Source: Leguminivora glycinivorella
Lineage: Eukaryota > Arthropoda > Insecta > Lepidoptera > Tortricidae
Direction of reading: 5' to 3'
DNA: 64,000 nt
Assembly (NCBI RefSeq): GCF_023078275.1
Contig: NC_062985.1
Coordinates: 1,488,001-1,552,000 of the forward strand
A program made the translations under genes and the position numbers. The stretch's first letter is position 1, and the number at the start of each line of letters is the position of its first letter. The notes below the pieces were generated by a model. That model worked only from the letters and a program-made list of their open reading frames with translations. It did no database searches and was not told where the DNA came from. Shown one piece after another: positions 53,430-64,000 of this stretch.

Positions 53430-53481
53430 ACGAATACAGTCAGTAAAGTTTGTATGTAAACTTTACTGACTGTATTCGTAG
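53430..53481. repeat. Perfect 24-bp-arm palindrome
   Basis: ACGAATACAGTCAGTAAAGT and its exact inverse separated by a few bases around TTTGTATGTAAA. Flanked on the right by GGTAGGTAGGTA. The rest of 52,513-54,600 holds no recognised gene. Confidence 0.85.
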
Positions 53482-54599
53482 GTAGGTAGGTAATACCTAC
53501 AGTTAAGTAAATTTGTAAAAAGTAAAGTAGTTAAATATTGGGACCTTCACCTCATCGTCCCCGGTGTTTGGCCTCCTCGCCTTCCACAAGCATTCGGCTT
53601 TGCAAAAATTTAAATAAAAATGCGACATGACATGACATAATTTCACAACGATAAGGTAAAATTACCAGTGCTCGACAGAGTAGCAGTACTTAGGCACTCA
53701 ATAATCTTAAGCCATGTGCTACACTACATAAGGGTTTAATTTACACATAGAGATAATCTTTTTTTTTTCCAAAGTGCTTAGGTACGTCTGTTATTAATTA
53801 TTTTAGTAACAATTGTGATTTTTAGTTGTCCACGAGACACCAATTTAATTTTTTTGCAAAATCGAAACATACACCGTGGACAAGGTTAATGAGAGAAAAT
53901 TCAAATACTTAGAGTAAAAGCCAGGTAAAAAATCTTGTTAGTTATTTTGACGGCATTCGCCGTGTATTATATTATTCCTCGTGACTGTACCATCCTTTAC
54001 AAAATAAATAAAAATTAGTAATTCTAAGTAAATAAGACCATAAAGCACGTCAGTCGTCACACCGCGAAACCTTTTGTTATGATCAGCTGTTGATGATTCA
54101 GTTTTCCTCTCGCTGGCCGTAAATAGCTGTGGCCGCTTATCAAATGTGTCGAAAGCCAAGGTTCGGATTCTGCTGAATTGGGTCAAATGGGAATTCAGTT
54201 ACACTGAAGCTGTTATTAATTATTTTCCTTGAAGAGACTTTGGAGGAATTCTGAATAATTATTATGATAGACTGAAATTATTATTCATTTGTTTTCCTCG
54301 AAAACTAAGTCTTTAATGTCAATTAGATGGCCCTTTTTCAGGCTAAAAATCATCATGTTTATGAAACGGTAAAAAAGAAGCAATCTACCTACTCTTAATT
54401 TATTATCTGAATATTAGGGACAGTTTATGTGATATATGTATGGATGGTTATTATCATTAATTATAGGACTATTATTTAAACTTTCTTGACATTAAAAATC
54501 TTTAATGTAATAATTTCTAAACTTGATTAATTCTGCTCCCAAAAAAACTTAATAAATAATTAGGATAGGTAATTATTTTTATTTGTCAGTACAGTAAAC

Positions 54600-55014
54600 A
54601 TTTATACTTAAACTAGCTTTTACCCGCGGCTTCGCCCGCGTAATAAAAGTATTCATTAAGATTTTCATTTGGATCCGTAGGGACCGTAGGTTTCTCTGTA
54701 GGTATATTTATCTGCGATTATTTCGATTGCACATAATACTTTTGCTTGCAATGATTGTAGAATATTACACATCGACCACAGCGTAGGTAATTCTATATAC
54801 GCTGGGGAAACCTTTATAAACATCCCACATAGCCCGTATTTCGACACTATGATCGGTGGGTAAAAAGTACTTTTTTCTATTATCCCTTACAATTTTTTAC
54901 ATTTTGCTTATACTTATCGCAAACGTAATCTTCAAGCAAGCAAACAACGATCGTCTTAGAGCACATTGATTGTAAGAGACCGCCGACCGATTATCCGTAT
55001 CCCTCTAACGATAC
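54600..55014. other. Intergenic with a Lep1-like 5' fragment
   Basis: AACTAGCTTTTACCCGCGGC at 54,611 starts a repeat resembling 59,769. No gene. Confidence 0.45.
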
Positions 55015-55118
55015 CCATATTATCCGTATCCGTATCGCTATCGCTATCGCTATCGCCATCGCTATCGCTATCGCTATCGCTATCGCTATCGCTATCCCTA
55101 TCCCTATCCCTATCCCTT
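55015..55118. repeat. (TATCGC)n hexanucleotide repeat
   Basis: TATCCG units pass into about ten TATCGC units and then TATCCC units; a variant simple repeat. Confidence 0.95.
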
Positions 55119-55184
55119 ATCAAGATGTTTAATGATATAACACTTTAAGTTCTCGCGCTTTGTACACATATTTAAAGTCACATA

Positions 55185-55467
55185 CAGGTCGAACGCGATT
55201 AATTAACATTATTTTTACCTTTTTTCCCAACGTTTCGGCCAGGTTGCACTGGCCGTGGTCGCGGAAGACTGACGTCCCAGCAAAATGTCACCGGAGATGT
55301 AAACAACACAAAACTACCCGATATTAATTTATATAAATGTTCGGGGTAGACAAATAAATATAATCTACCCGCTTTTAGTTAATGTTTATTTCCCACCGCA
55401 CGACACACAAAAAAAAAAAAAAAGAAAAAAGGTAAAAATAATGTTAATTAATCGCGTTCGACCTTAT
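55185..55467 (-). mobile_element. Penelope-type terminal repeat without coding part
   Basis: AGGTCGAACGCGATTAATTA (55,187) is inverted at 55,447-55,466 (TAATTAATCGCGTTCGACCT), with TTTTTACC/GGTAAAAA next to each. On the minus strand it contains GACCACGGCCAGTGCAACCT followed by GGCCGAAACGTTGGG, the same layout as the Penelope-like repeat at 17,337-17,378. Confidence 0.6.
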
Positions 55468-56190
55468 CAAGATGTTTAATGATTTCTTATCAAGTGCTAA
55501 AATATAAAGTTTCATGGTTTTATCTTTTAAAATTAAGAAATCCCATACAAACTTTCAACCTCTTTTTCAACCCCTTCGTCCCTTTTTTTCGAAATAAAAA
55601 GTAGCCTATGTTCTGTCTCAGGGTCTAAAGATTGTCTGTTCCAAATTTCATCAAAATCGGTTGCGTGGTTTAAGCGGGAAAGCGTAACAGACAGACAGAC
55701 AGAGTTACTTTCGCATTTATAATATTAGTATAGTATAGTATAGTATGGAATAGTATGGAATAGTATGGAATAGTATGGAATAGTATGGAATTTATATAAA
55801 TGTTCGGGGTAGACAAATAAATATAATCTACCCGCTTTTAGTTAATGTTTATTTCCCACCGCACGACACACAAAAAAAAAAAAGAAAAAAGGTAAAAATA
55901 ATGTTAATTAATCGCGTTCGACCTTATCAAGATGTTTAATGATTTCTTATCAAGTGCTAAAATATAAAGTTTCATGGTTTTATCTTTTAAAATTAAGAAA
56001 TCCCATACAAACTTTCAACCTCTTTTTCAACCCCTTCGTCCCTTTTTTTCGAAATAAAAAGTAGCCTATGTTCTGTCTCAGGGTCTAAAGATTGTCTGTT
56101 CCAAATTTCATCAAAATCGGTTGCGTGGTTTAAGCGGGAAAGCGTAACAGACAGACAGACAGAGTTACTTTCGCATTTATAATATTATAT
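55327..56190. repeat. Tandem duplication, period about 462 bp
   Basis: 55,327-55,735 and 55,788-56,185 are nearly identical (TCGGGGTAGACAAATAAATA at 55,341 and 55,803). Between them are about five TAGTATGGAA units. The poly(A) run is shorter in copy 2. The duplicated unit includes half of the Penelope-type repeat and a Lep1-like tail ending CATTTATAATATTA. Confidence 0.9.
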
Positions 56191-56192
56191 AT

Positions 56193-56270
<78 letters not shown>
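56186..56270. repeat. (AT)n microsatellite
   Basis: About 80 bases of AT with a single phase break near 56,200. Confidence 0.97.
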
Positions 56271-56271
<1 letters not shown>

Positions 56272-56559
56272 AGTATGGATAGTATGGATGGATGATAAAA
56301 TAATAAGTTAGGCACATGTGGGCACAGCAATTTGGCTGGGTTTTAAGTGAGTATTCTTCTTCAAAGTAAATTGTTAGCTAAAAGCCATCGTTTAGGATAA
56401 CAAAAAATATCCTCGTATAAAAACAATTTATTTCTATGAAGCAAACGATTTTCATATTCAATGGGTGTGTAACAGTAGAAATTATTGCCAATGTAATTGG
56501 AGGTCCTAGCCTTCAGATTCAGAAACTGAAATTTTCGAGTCATCGAGATTACTTACAAT

Positions 56560-56754
56560 TTCCATAATTTTAGTGCTCAGAGGAGAGCTTTCTGAAGACC
56601 CAATTGCCAACTTAATCGCAATTGTAAAGGCTTTCCTTCACACTTATTCTCGGAGCGGGGAAGATCGCCATCTCCTTACGCGGCCGTAAGGCGACACCAG
56701 CAACAGAGCGCCGTCAGCTCGCCAGTCGCACCACAGCCCGCGTCGACTCGACAT
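56560..56754 (+). promoter_or_regulatory. Candidate first exon and promoter of a rightward gene
   Basis: A GC-rich island (56,650-56,754) in A/T-rich DNA ends CGACTCGACAT|GTAAGTAACC, a consensus 5' splice site. The exon would end in ACAT, so a following exon starting with G would complete an ATG across the junction. No frame of note precedes it. The downstream partner exon was not found in the window, so the gene would have a long first intron or run past 64,000. GC-rich CpG sequence continues at 57,060-57,280 with CCAAT-type words and GACGCATGCGCGG, which resembles an NRF-1 site. Confidence 0.45.
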
Positions 56755-58244
56755 GTAAGTAACCGTGCCATAGTGTCCGTGAAAAAAGTGTTTTTTTTTT
56801 TTTATTTAAGTGTTGGTGGTAAGTAGGTAGTGCAGTGATTTGGAAAATTATAGGATTAAAAAAAAAAAGGTTTTGGATTTTCGATTCGTAATTAAACGAT
56901 ATGAAAACTATGCGAATTTAGTGCCGGTGTCAATTTTATTATTTCATTTATCACTTGAAATTTTAATGTGTTTTTATATTAGCAATGTATTAAGTATTCA
57001 TCTATATACCATTGCTTAAATATAGTACTAAGCAAACAGTTAAAACACGTAAACTTATAACCGGTATTTCAATAATTAGTCCGGGAAAGCGGCCAGAAGT
57101 TTTGTAATCGCTCGTTCTATTTTTGAATACCGCGGTGCTTGGTTACATTTCGGGCGGCCAATAGAAAATTTCTATGGCGAAGTTTTGCCGCGCTTTTGGC
57201 AGCCTGCCAGGATGCCGACCAATGGCGTGCGAGCGTGTGCGGGGGCGCTAGACGCATGCGCGGAGCGGTAGATAAACTTTTTTTCAGCCGAGTTAAATTT
57301 AGATGGCAGTAAATCAGGATACCGAGGGGAAATCTTATAAATGAAATATTCTGAATAGTTTTGAATTTTCTGTTACAGTTATAGAAAAAAATACATTTTA
57401 TTTGTCAGATATCGATAGGTATTGGATTCTTGCTTGATCAAGGAATCAAATTTATTTAGAACATAATTAATTAATTATATACAAACATGACTTATAATTA
57501 AAATTTGTATGAATATGAATACATTCTAAACTATAGAAAATAATTAGGTACCTATGTATGGATTGAAATTTAATGTTACATGATCTTCGATAACGACGTA
57601 CAAAACCATAGGTAATTATTAGGTATAAATACTTTTTTTTTTTGACAACGACCCTAAAGGCTTTGACATGAATACATTCTGCCTTGACACAATACTCAAC
57701 TCAGTCAACAGGTATTATACGATCACCTTCCTAATTTGGGCAGCACGATTCATTAAGTTGTAATAAGTCGCGATAAAATCAATGCCCGTTATGGATAACC
57801 GTAATGGTTTATTATATGTTACTTCAAAGTCAAACAAGCTTAAGTAACTTTAGCGATGCAAATCACATTTTTTTTTAAATCGCAACGCGTCCCGGTCCTG
57901 GACATTGATCCAACAGTTGACACATTTTATCAGACACTAGAAGCTGTACATTATAATGGTGGTAAGGTATACCTACTTACGTAGATTGTTTGTGAACTCC
58001 TATGTATAAATTCTAGAAAAAAAAAATCGTTGTAATTATTTAAACGTATAAAACTTGAATACCGGAAAATATTTACCTATACTTGGTGAGCGAAGTCAAA
58101 GTTATTCGAGGTTACTGTTGCGAGTGTTGCGACGCTTTCCTTTATATTGATTTTAATGACATTCTTTCATGTAAATGATCTGACCTTAATTTTTCGGATT
58201 AAAATAAACTGTAATATCAGTAAGCTGTGGAAACAGGTATTTAG
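56755..58244. other. Probable intron or intergenic, GC-rich part at 57.1-57.3 kb
   Basis: No coding exon recognised. 57,070-57,280 is unusually GC-rich for this region (see the candidate first exon). Confidence 0.35.
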
Positions 58245-58350
58245 GGTTCTCAAAGGTGCAACGCATAAGTGGCTCCTCTGATGTTGCTTATGTCCATGGG
58301 CAGCGATGACTGCTTCACATCAGGCGGCTCGTCTGCTGGTTTGCTGCCTT
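58245..58350 (-). mobile_element. Dispersed repeat E, copy 2
   Basis: Reverse complement of 51,535-51,620 (GCAGCGATGACTGCTTCACA, GGCGGCTCGTCTGCT). Confidence 0.75.
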
Positions 58351-59649
58351 ATTTCATGATAAAAAAAAAAACAAATTATGGGCGATTATAAGCGAATTAT
58401 TGTGTAAAATTGTTGCGAATTTATTCGAAAATATTGTCAAATTTTATTATAACGCAGGTTAGGAGAAAATTACACTGATTAATTTATTTATTACATCAAT
58501 GTGTTACTATTAAGTAGGTACCTAAATACATATTTATTACAATATGATACCAGTCGGCACAGTCAAAACTGTTATAGGTACTTAGTGTTAAAGAACTTTG
58601 TTAAAATAGTAAATTGCAAAATTAAATTTAAAAAAAACTTAGGAAACGAAGTATTAAAGTATAGTCAACTCGCCGCCAGACTACAAAATATTTCACTGCC
58701 CGTGTCTAATTCATCTTCCGAAACGAAATAGCAATTTACCAACGCATTTGGACGCATCACAGACCTTCAATCTCGAAACACCTAGCTCTAACCGATCAAT
58801 CAGTAATTAGGGCGGAATCTCTCTAATCGTCCATACAAATAAATAGTTATAGATAGTTATAGTTACTTATAGCTGACAAGTGGCCATTAACTGGGTGCTT
58901 TTTGGATGGTCGCCAATTGGTGCAGCGCAGCGTCTTGCGTCAGCGCGAAACAATGACAACACTTCTAGAGAATTTGCACACAACACAATGCATAACTATT
59001 TAGTTTATAAAAATACTATTTATTACTATCACTAGCATTGATGAATGTTCTAAGTATGTGAAATGGGTTAAAGATTCAATTGTTTTACATTTGTTTTCTC
59101 TGAATAGTTAATCTTTTTGCCCCCATGCATTATCTTTTTTTAATGCGATAAGAGGCTAAGGCAATATAATAAGTGAAAGATTGCTTGGAAACTATAGATA
59201 TAAACGCAAAAATTCAGGGTAAATTTATTAAATATGTACACTAAATACTTAGATGTCATTAATGTCATTATCGATCACTGAGTATTTCTTCAGTTAGGTT
59301 TCAGTCAAATTATTTAGATATGGTTATCCTTAATATTTAGAATTTTTGCAATTCATCTGGTTACATTGTGTATAACTTCATGTTCAAATATGTCGCATTG
59401 AGCAAGCTCAGTTTAAGTAATTGAACATTATTAATTAACTACTTAGGTCCATCAAATTTAAAATTAAAATTGCAAGCTAACGGTTTTTAAAATTTATATT
59501 TACCTTATAATATTGTTAGAAGAGTTTACTACCTACCTATGCAAAAGTATCTACAATCCAGTATGGAATTCAATCCAGAATGTGCCCAATGATAACTTCA
59601 AGAGAATCTCCTCATTAAAATTTCCAAAAAATTCTATATAAATACTTGT
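58351..59649. other. No gene recognised
   Basis: A/T-rich. A 76-codon frame ending at 58,731 has no recognisable domain. Confidence 0.35.
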
Positions 59650-59960
59650 ACATTGCTCATCATCATATCAGCCCTTTATCGCCCACTGCTGAGCATAGGC
59701 CTCTCTTCTAGTACGCCACTTCTCCCGGTCCTGGGCTAGTCTCATCCAGTAAATCCATATATTTACTCTACTAGCTTTTCCCGCGGCTTCGCCTGCGTAC
59801 CAAAAGTAATCTTTGAACCCCCATTTCACCCCCTTAGTATGTGAATTTTAAAAAATCCTTTCTTAGTGCTCCTCTACACCTTATAAAGAACCTACGTACC
59901 AAATTTGGAGTATCTAGGACCAGCGGTTTCGGCTGTGCGTTGATATGTCAATCAGTCAGT
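59650..59960. mobile_element. LINE tail (-) followed by Lep1-like repeat (+)
   Basis: 59,655-59,760 on the minus strand is the RTE tail (GAGAAGTGGCGTACTAGAAG, GAGGCCTATGCTCAGCAGTG, TGATATGATGATGA). 59,769 onwards starts CTACTAGCTTTTCCCGCGGC, CGCCTGCGTACCAAAAGTA and ends in CAGTCAGTCAGTT. Confidence 0.7.
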
Positions 59961-60477
59961 CAGTTTCTTCTTTTATATAATTTAGATGTACATTAAGATA
60001 CAATGCAACACATTTTCCAAGACAACTATTTAATTCTAATAATAGAAACTTTATCAAGATTCTCGTGACTATAACGATAAACATAAAGCTACGTATGCAG
60101 ATAAACGCATAATGCACGGAAGGAATGCAGATGTTCACCGCTTCGGACGTGCATACTGACCTTACCGTATTCGGATTATAATATTTCTTAAACGCGATGG
60201 CTATACGATGAGTGGTTGTCAATCTTTAATCCGCTTAGATTACTAAAAAAATATAAGCTGGGACATAAAACCAAATTATCGTGCACAGTCTTACAAGAAC
60301 AAAATATATGTAGAATTGCTATTGTTCCCAGCAAACCGTTCAAAAAGTTATAGGTATAATAAAATAAGTTATTTAAACTCTATTGCACAATAAAAGAAAG
60401 TACAAATGGCGGACTTAGTGCCTTATGGCATTCTCTACCTGTCAACCATAGTGCTAAACAGAAAAAGCATAGACTTA

Positions 60478-60863
60478 TGTAAACTACTCTGATTATGAAG
60501 TAAATATAAAACACTGGACTACGAAATACTTTTATTTAATCAACAACAATTAATTACAAATTAAATGAACTTGTTTCAACCCTAACGGACGTCGCCGGAA
60601 CAAGAGGCCTCTGAAGGTCGTGCAGCCGCTTTTATCAGCTCGGTGTCCCCGCCGAAGTCGGCTGCCAGTCCAGGTAGGGCGGGGAGGCCAGCTACCTGGC
60701 CTGTGACGTAGCTCCGCGACAGATGGCGCTGTAGCGGCTCCCCGTAGTACCTTCATGGTCGCTAGATGGCGCTTTCGACGTGTGGCGCCATGGTTGCCAA
60801 CACGGCCCTCCTGCAAGGGGCCCGCCTCGGGCACCTCACGAGTTCAGATGAAATGCTGTAACA
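60478..60863 (-). mobile_element. Putative solo LTR
   Basis: 386 bases that start TGTTACAGC and end TTTACA on the minus strand (TG...CA). Inside are a GC-rich 5' part, GATAAAAGCGGC, and AATAAAAGTATTTCG near the end, the order expected of a promoter and poly(A) signal in an LTR. No matching TSD was found and the bases next to it are not a polypurine tract, so a link to the gypsy element at 61,438 is not supported. A GC-rich minus-strand frame here is not a gene. Confidence 0.45.
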
Positions 60864-61437
60864 CACCAAAACATAATTAGTATATATTGTTCAATGATTT
60901 GACGGAAAACATCCCGACTAGCAAAATTTCCTCATCACTCCATTCAAGTCCCGAGTCTAGGCACCGACTAAAGGGCTGTAGCCGCACTTAGTTTTTTGGC
61001 CTTTCTACATCGGAGCAACTTGCACTTAAAGGGCATTTCGCCGCACTTAAGATTTTCAAGCTTAACTTGAATGACAGTTATGATAAAAATATTTGCATAT
61101 CGTAATGATCCCGTAAATAATGCATTTCATCTTGACTCGCAATTATATTAATACTTTAAGTTAATATTGTATTCTTATATGGAAAAAATTAATAAAGTTA
61201 CTATTTATTGTATCAAATTTTTATTTTCCTTGCCAACACGGCACTTCAATCAAACTATAAGAACGGGAGAGAGATAGAAGAGAATCGAAACAACGCATAT
61301 TTAACACATACAGTTACTTGCGTATTTTAGAATTATTGCTTTTATAAGAAGCTATAAATATAGGGGTGAAACCAATCAAATTAAAAAAAAATGAAATTAA
61401 TGAGCAAGTTGCATGGGCATACATACTTTAAATTGAA
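60864..61437. other. Flank between LTR-like block and gypsy pol
   Basis: A/T-rich, no frame. If the gypsy element is complete, its 3' LTR and polypurine tract should lie here or to the left; none was identified with confidence. Confidence 0.35.
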
Positions 61438-63999
61438 TTAAGAGAAGTCCCATTCGTCGATTTTTATCCATGGTTTTATATTTTCTGCAGATGTAATGCC
61501 TGTATACTTTTTAGCGGTTCTCTCACTACCTTTTACTTCCGTCACCTCATATCTATCGTTACCTAATACCTTCTTTACTTGAAATGGGCCTTTGAATGTA
61601 GGTAACAGTTTTCTACTCTTGCCGTCATTACTTTGGCTTTGAATTCTGATTAAAACCAAATCACCTTCAGTGTACTTTCGTGCCTTGATTCTTGATCGAT
61701 CGAATCTGTGCTTTTGTGTTTCAGCGTCAGCTCTAATATTTTCATCAACTTTCTCGCGCAACCTTGTCACGTCTATTAATTGTTGACAGTCATTATCTGG
61801 GGCTAAACTATCGCTATCCATACGCAATCGGTAACCAAAGAATACCTCGCTCGGTACTGCTTTAATTGTCTTATGGAACGTACTATTCAAGCCCTGCTGT
61901 AAAGGTTTTATGTACTGGTCCCACCTATCGTCTGACGTATCCGCACCGATTGTTTTTAAAGCCTCTAAAATCGTTTTATTAAAGCGTTCAACTTGTCCGT
62001 TTGAACGCGGCATCCCCGTCGCGATGGTGTGCAAATGAATGTTTTTACTTGAACAATATTCAACGAATTCACTCGAAGTGAAACATGTCCCAGCATCCGT
62101 AATTATTCTTTTAGGATTACCGAACGATTTTGAAATATTTTCTAGTTCTTTTATTGCACAAGACGATTTTGTTGATTTTACAGCCGAGATAAAAACAAAT
62201 TTTGTAAAGGCATCAACGACTACCAGCAAGTACTCATTTCTAGTTTTAGTTTTCACAAAAGGGCCTAGGTGGTCTAGGTGCAGTGTATGGAACGGTTGAG
62301 CGTATTTGGGAAGTGGATATAATTCTCCTTCTTTAGGTCCGCCTTTGTTTTTATGATAGATGCAATTTAGACAGTTTTTTATATATTTTTTTACAATGTG
62401 TCTCATTCTTGCGAACCAGTATTGACTTCCTATTCGCTCAACCGTTTTATCAACGGAGAAATGCCCCAGGTCGTCGTGATTACATTTAATTATTTGCCAA
62501 ATGCATTTTTTTGGCACAACCCAGCGACGACCGTGGGCAGTTCTTCTATAAATTTTCCCACCTAGTAATTCGTATTGAGAAAAAATAGTTTTGTTATTAT
62601 CCAAGTCACCCGATTCAATAATGCCTTTAATTCTTTGTAATTCTGGGTCCTGTAATTGTACCGACAGCAACCAGTCCGATTCTGTTATTGACATAATGAC
62701 CTCAGTTTCTGATTTTTCACCGGATGGCACGGGGTTGCGACTTAATGCATCCACGTGTTGCATCCGACTACCTTCGCGATGCACGATATCAAATGAAAAC
62801 TCTTGCGTGGATAGCACCCAACGTGCGATCCGGGGAATTATCTCTTTTTTAGACAGGGCAAATCTAACTGCATTGCAATCGGTAACAATTTTGAAAGTTG
62901 ACCCCAATAAATATAGACGAAACTTTTGCAAGGAACAAACGATCGCCAAGAGTTCCAATTCGAAAGAATGGAACTTTTTTTCGTCTAATGTAGTCTGCCT
63001 ACTGTAAAAGTGTACAGGTTTTTCGCCTTCGTTTGTTACTTGCATCAGTATTCCAGCAATACCATCTCTACTCGCGTCTGTATATAATACGTTTTCCTTA
63101 TTAGGGTCGAACATTGCCAAAACGCTTTCTGATGTTAGTTTATTTTTAAGCAACTGAAACGTCTCGTCATGAACTGGCTTCCATTCCCAAGTAGTGTCAT
63201 TTTTCAGTAATTTAGTTAGTGGGGCCGAAATTAAGGCACAGTCTTTAATGAATTTTCTAAAATAATTTATCAACCCGAGAAATTGCCGCAATTGATGGAC
63301 GGTTTTAGGAACTGAAAATTTGTGTACAGCTTCCAACTTCTTATCATTTGGCATAACGCAATCTGGTTTAATTTTATATCCGAGAAAATCAATCTCTTTT
63401 TTGAAAAAATGACACTTCTTCAGGTTTAAAGTCAGTCCATTTTCTTTAAAAATCTTAAGAACCTCCTCTAGAAGTTTCAAATTCTCCTCGACTGTTTCAG
63501 TTACTAAATAAACGTCATCTAAGTACAAAATAACATTTCCGAACCGTAAATTGCCCAAAACCTTATTCATCATACTTTGAAAGCAGCTAGGCGCGTTGGC
63601 TAAGCCGAACGGGAGCCTTAAAAATTCCCAATGCCCGTCTTCGGTGACAAACGCACTTTTAGGTATTGATTCTTCACTCATCGCGATTTGATAATATCCG
63701 CTTTTCAAATCTAAACTCGTAAAGCATTTATGACCTTGAAGTCTATCTATGAGTTCCTCAATCCGGGGCATGGGATATTTGTCCTTAACTGTGATTTTAT
63801 TCAAAGCCCGATAGTCAACGCAGAGCCTTTTTTCACCGTTCTTTTTGTTGACAAGCAAAACTGGACTTGCATAAGGCGATTTGCTTTCACGAATAATTTT
63901 ATTTTCTACTAGTTCATTTACCATCTCCCGAATTATTTTTCGATCTGGAATTGAGGCTCTAAAGGGTCTGCATTGAACGGGTTGAGGACTCGTTAAGTT
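61438..63999 (-). CDS. pol: Ty3/gypsy retrotransposon Pol polyprotein (partial)
   Basis: Unbroken frame of about 853 codons, open at the right edge. Order: reverse transcriptase (ESKSPYASPVLLVNKKNGEK, FTSLDLKSGYYQI, FGLANAPSCFQSMM, catalytic YLDD in VILYLDDVYLV), RNase H (VLYTDASRDGIAGILMQ, FELELLAIV, TDCNAVRFAL, HVDALSRNP), integrase zinc finger (HDDLGH ... CLNC), DDE core (Asp in LHLDHLG, Asp in IITDAG, Glu in NGQVERFN), and a C-terminal module with FKGPFQV and RYEVTEV. No frameshift or stop was seen and every catalytic residue is present, so the copy is young. Phrases such as IPRIARWVLSTQEF are reminiscent of the mdg3-type group; that placement is tentative. Gag, protease and the 5' LTR are outside the window. 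This is a transposon, not a host gene. Confidence 0.95.
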   Translation of the reverse strand, partial: NLTSPQPVQCRPFRASIPDRKIIREMVNELVENKIIRESKSPYASPVLLVNKKNGEKRLCVDYRALNKITVKDKYPMPRIEELIDRLQGHKCFTSLDLKSGYYQIAMSEESIPKSAFVTEDGHWEFLRLPFGLANAPSCFQSMMNKVLGNLRFGNVILYLDDVYLVTETVEENLKLLEEVLKIFKENGLTLNLKKCHFFKKEIDFLGYKIKPDCVMPNDKKLEAVHKFSVPKTVHQLRQFLGLINYFRKFIKDCALISAPLTKLLKNDTTWEWKPVHDETFQLLKNKLTSESVLAMFDPNKENVLYTDASRDGIAGILMQVTNEGEKPVHFYSRQTTLDEKKFHSFELELLAIVCSLQKFRLYLLGSTFKIVTDCNAVRFALSKKEIIPRIARWVLSTQEFSFDIVHREGSRMQHVDALSRNPVPSGEKSETEVIMSITESDWLLSVQLQDPELQRIKGIIESGDLDNNKTIFSQYELLGGKIYRRTAHGRRWVVPKKCIWQIIKCNHDDLGHFSVDKTVERIGSQYWFARMRHIVKKYIKNCLNCIYHKNKGGPKEGELYPLPKYAQPFHTLHLDHLGPFVKTKTRNEYLLVVVDAFTKFVFISAVKSTKSSCAIKELENISKSFGNPKRIITDAGTCFTSSEFVEYCSSKNIHLHTIATGMPRSNGQVERFNKTILEALKTIGADTSDDRWDQYIKPLQQGLNSTFHKTIKAVPSEVFFGYRLRMDSDSLAPDNDCQQLIDVTRLREKVDENIRADAETQKHRFDRSRIKARKYTEGDLVLIRIQSQSNDGKSRKLLPTFKGPFQVKKVLGNDRYEVTEVKGSERTAKKYTGITSAENIKPWIKIDEWDFS

Positions 64000-64000
64000 A

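Noticed and set aside
53938..54186. 82-codon minus-strand frame with a hydrophobic stretch
   Set aside because: No recognised domain, no splice context, and nothing in the surrounding sequence suggests a gene.
60550..60834. 94-codon GC-rich minus-strand frame
   Set aside because: Lies inside the LTR-like block; no protein family recognised and the composition alone explains the open frame.
60478..61437. Reading the LTR-like block as the 3' LTR of the gypsy element
   Set aside because: No polypurine tract beside it and no shared TSD; left as an independent, tentative solo LTR.

Overview
The window looks like lepidopteran (moth or butterfly) nuclear DNA. Four conserved animal genes are broken up by GT-AG introns. 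Nearly everything between the exons is transposon-derived: LINE 3' ends with short tandem-repeat tails, tRNA-headed SINEs, a Penelope-like element, many MITEs with readable target-site duplications (TSDs), and a Ty3/gypsy element. Nothing bacterial is present, and there are no operons or CRISPR arrays. The order assignment is an inference from the repeat families; no species is assigned.

Layout. (1) 1-4.9 kb, + strand: last five exons of nuclear cap-binding protein subunit 1 (CBP80/NCBP1). (2) 7.1-22.8 kb, - strand: a complete six-exon fructose-1,6-bisphosphatase gene (336 aa), tail-to-tail with CBP80. Its introns hold broken copies of its own exons 4 and 5 and a recent 2.64-kb tandem duplication; a broken copy of exon 6 lies just 3'. 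(3) 25.8-29.7 kb, - strand: a complete four-coding-exon phytanoyl-CoA dioxygenase family gene (PHYHD1-like, 267 aa). (4) 36.5-41.8 kb, + strand: a complete seven-exon MRG15/MORF4L1 gene (352 aa; chromodomain plus MRG domain). (5) 42-61 kb: no conserved protein gene recognised. It holds nested MITEs and SINEs, a LINE ORF1-like fragment, tandem repeats, and a candidate non-coding or start-codon-splitting first exon ending at 56,754, whose gene would lie to the right. (6) 61.4 kb to the right edge, - strand: a long intact gypsy-type pol reading frame that runs off the window.

The four host genes belong to separate housekeeping pathways (mRNA cap binding, gluconeogenesis, 2-oxoglutarate-dependent oxidation, chromatin) and no joint function is suggested. 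The most unusual content is the exon-copy pattern in the FBP gene: along the coding strand the order is 4, 4', 5, an array of 5', 6, 6', with every extra copy broken. Next are a 1.38-kb fold-back element with a 9-bp TSD, several nested insertions whose order can be read from TSDs, and a hairpin motif shared by two Penelope-type repeats whose stem has changed in a base-pair-preserving way. All exon boundaries come from reading frame, splice consensus and remembered family similarity; no alignment or search was run.
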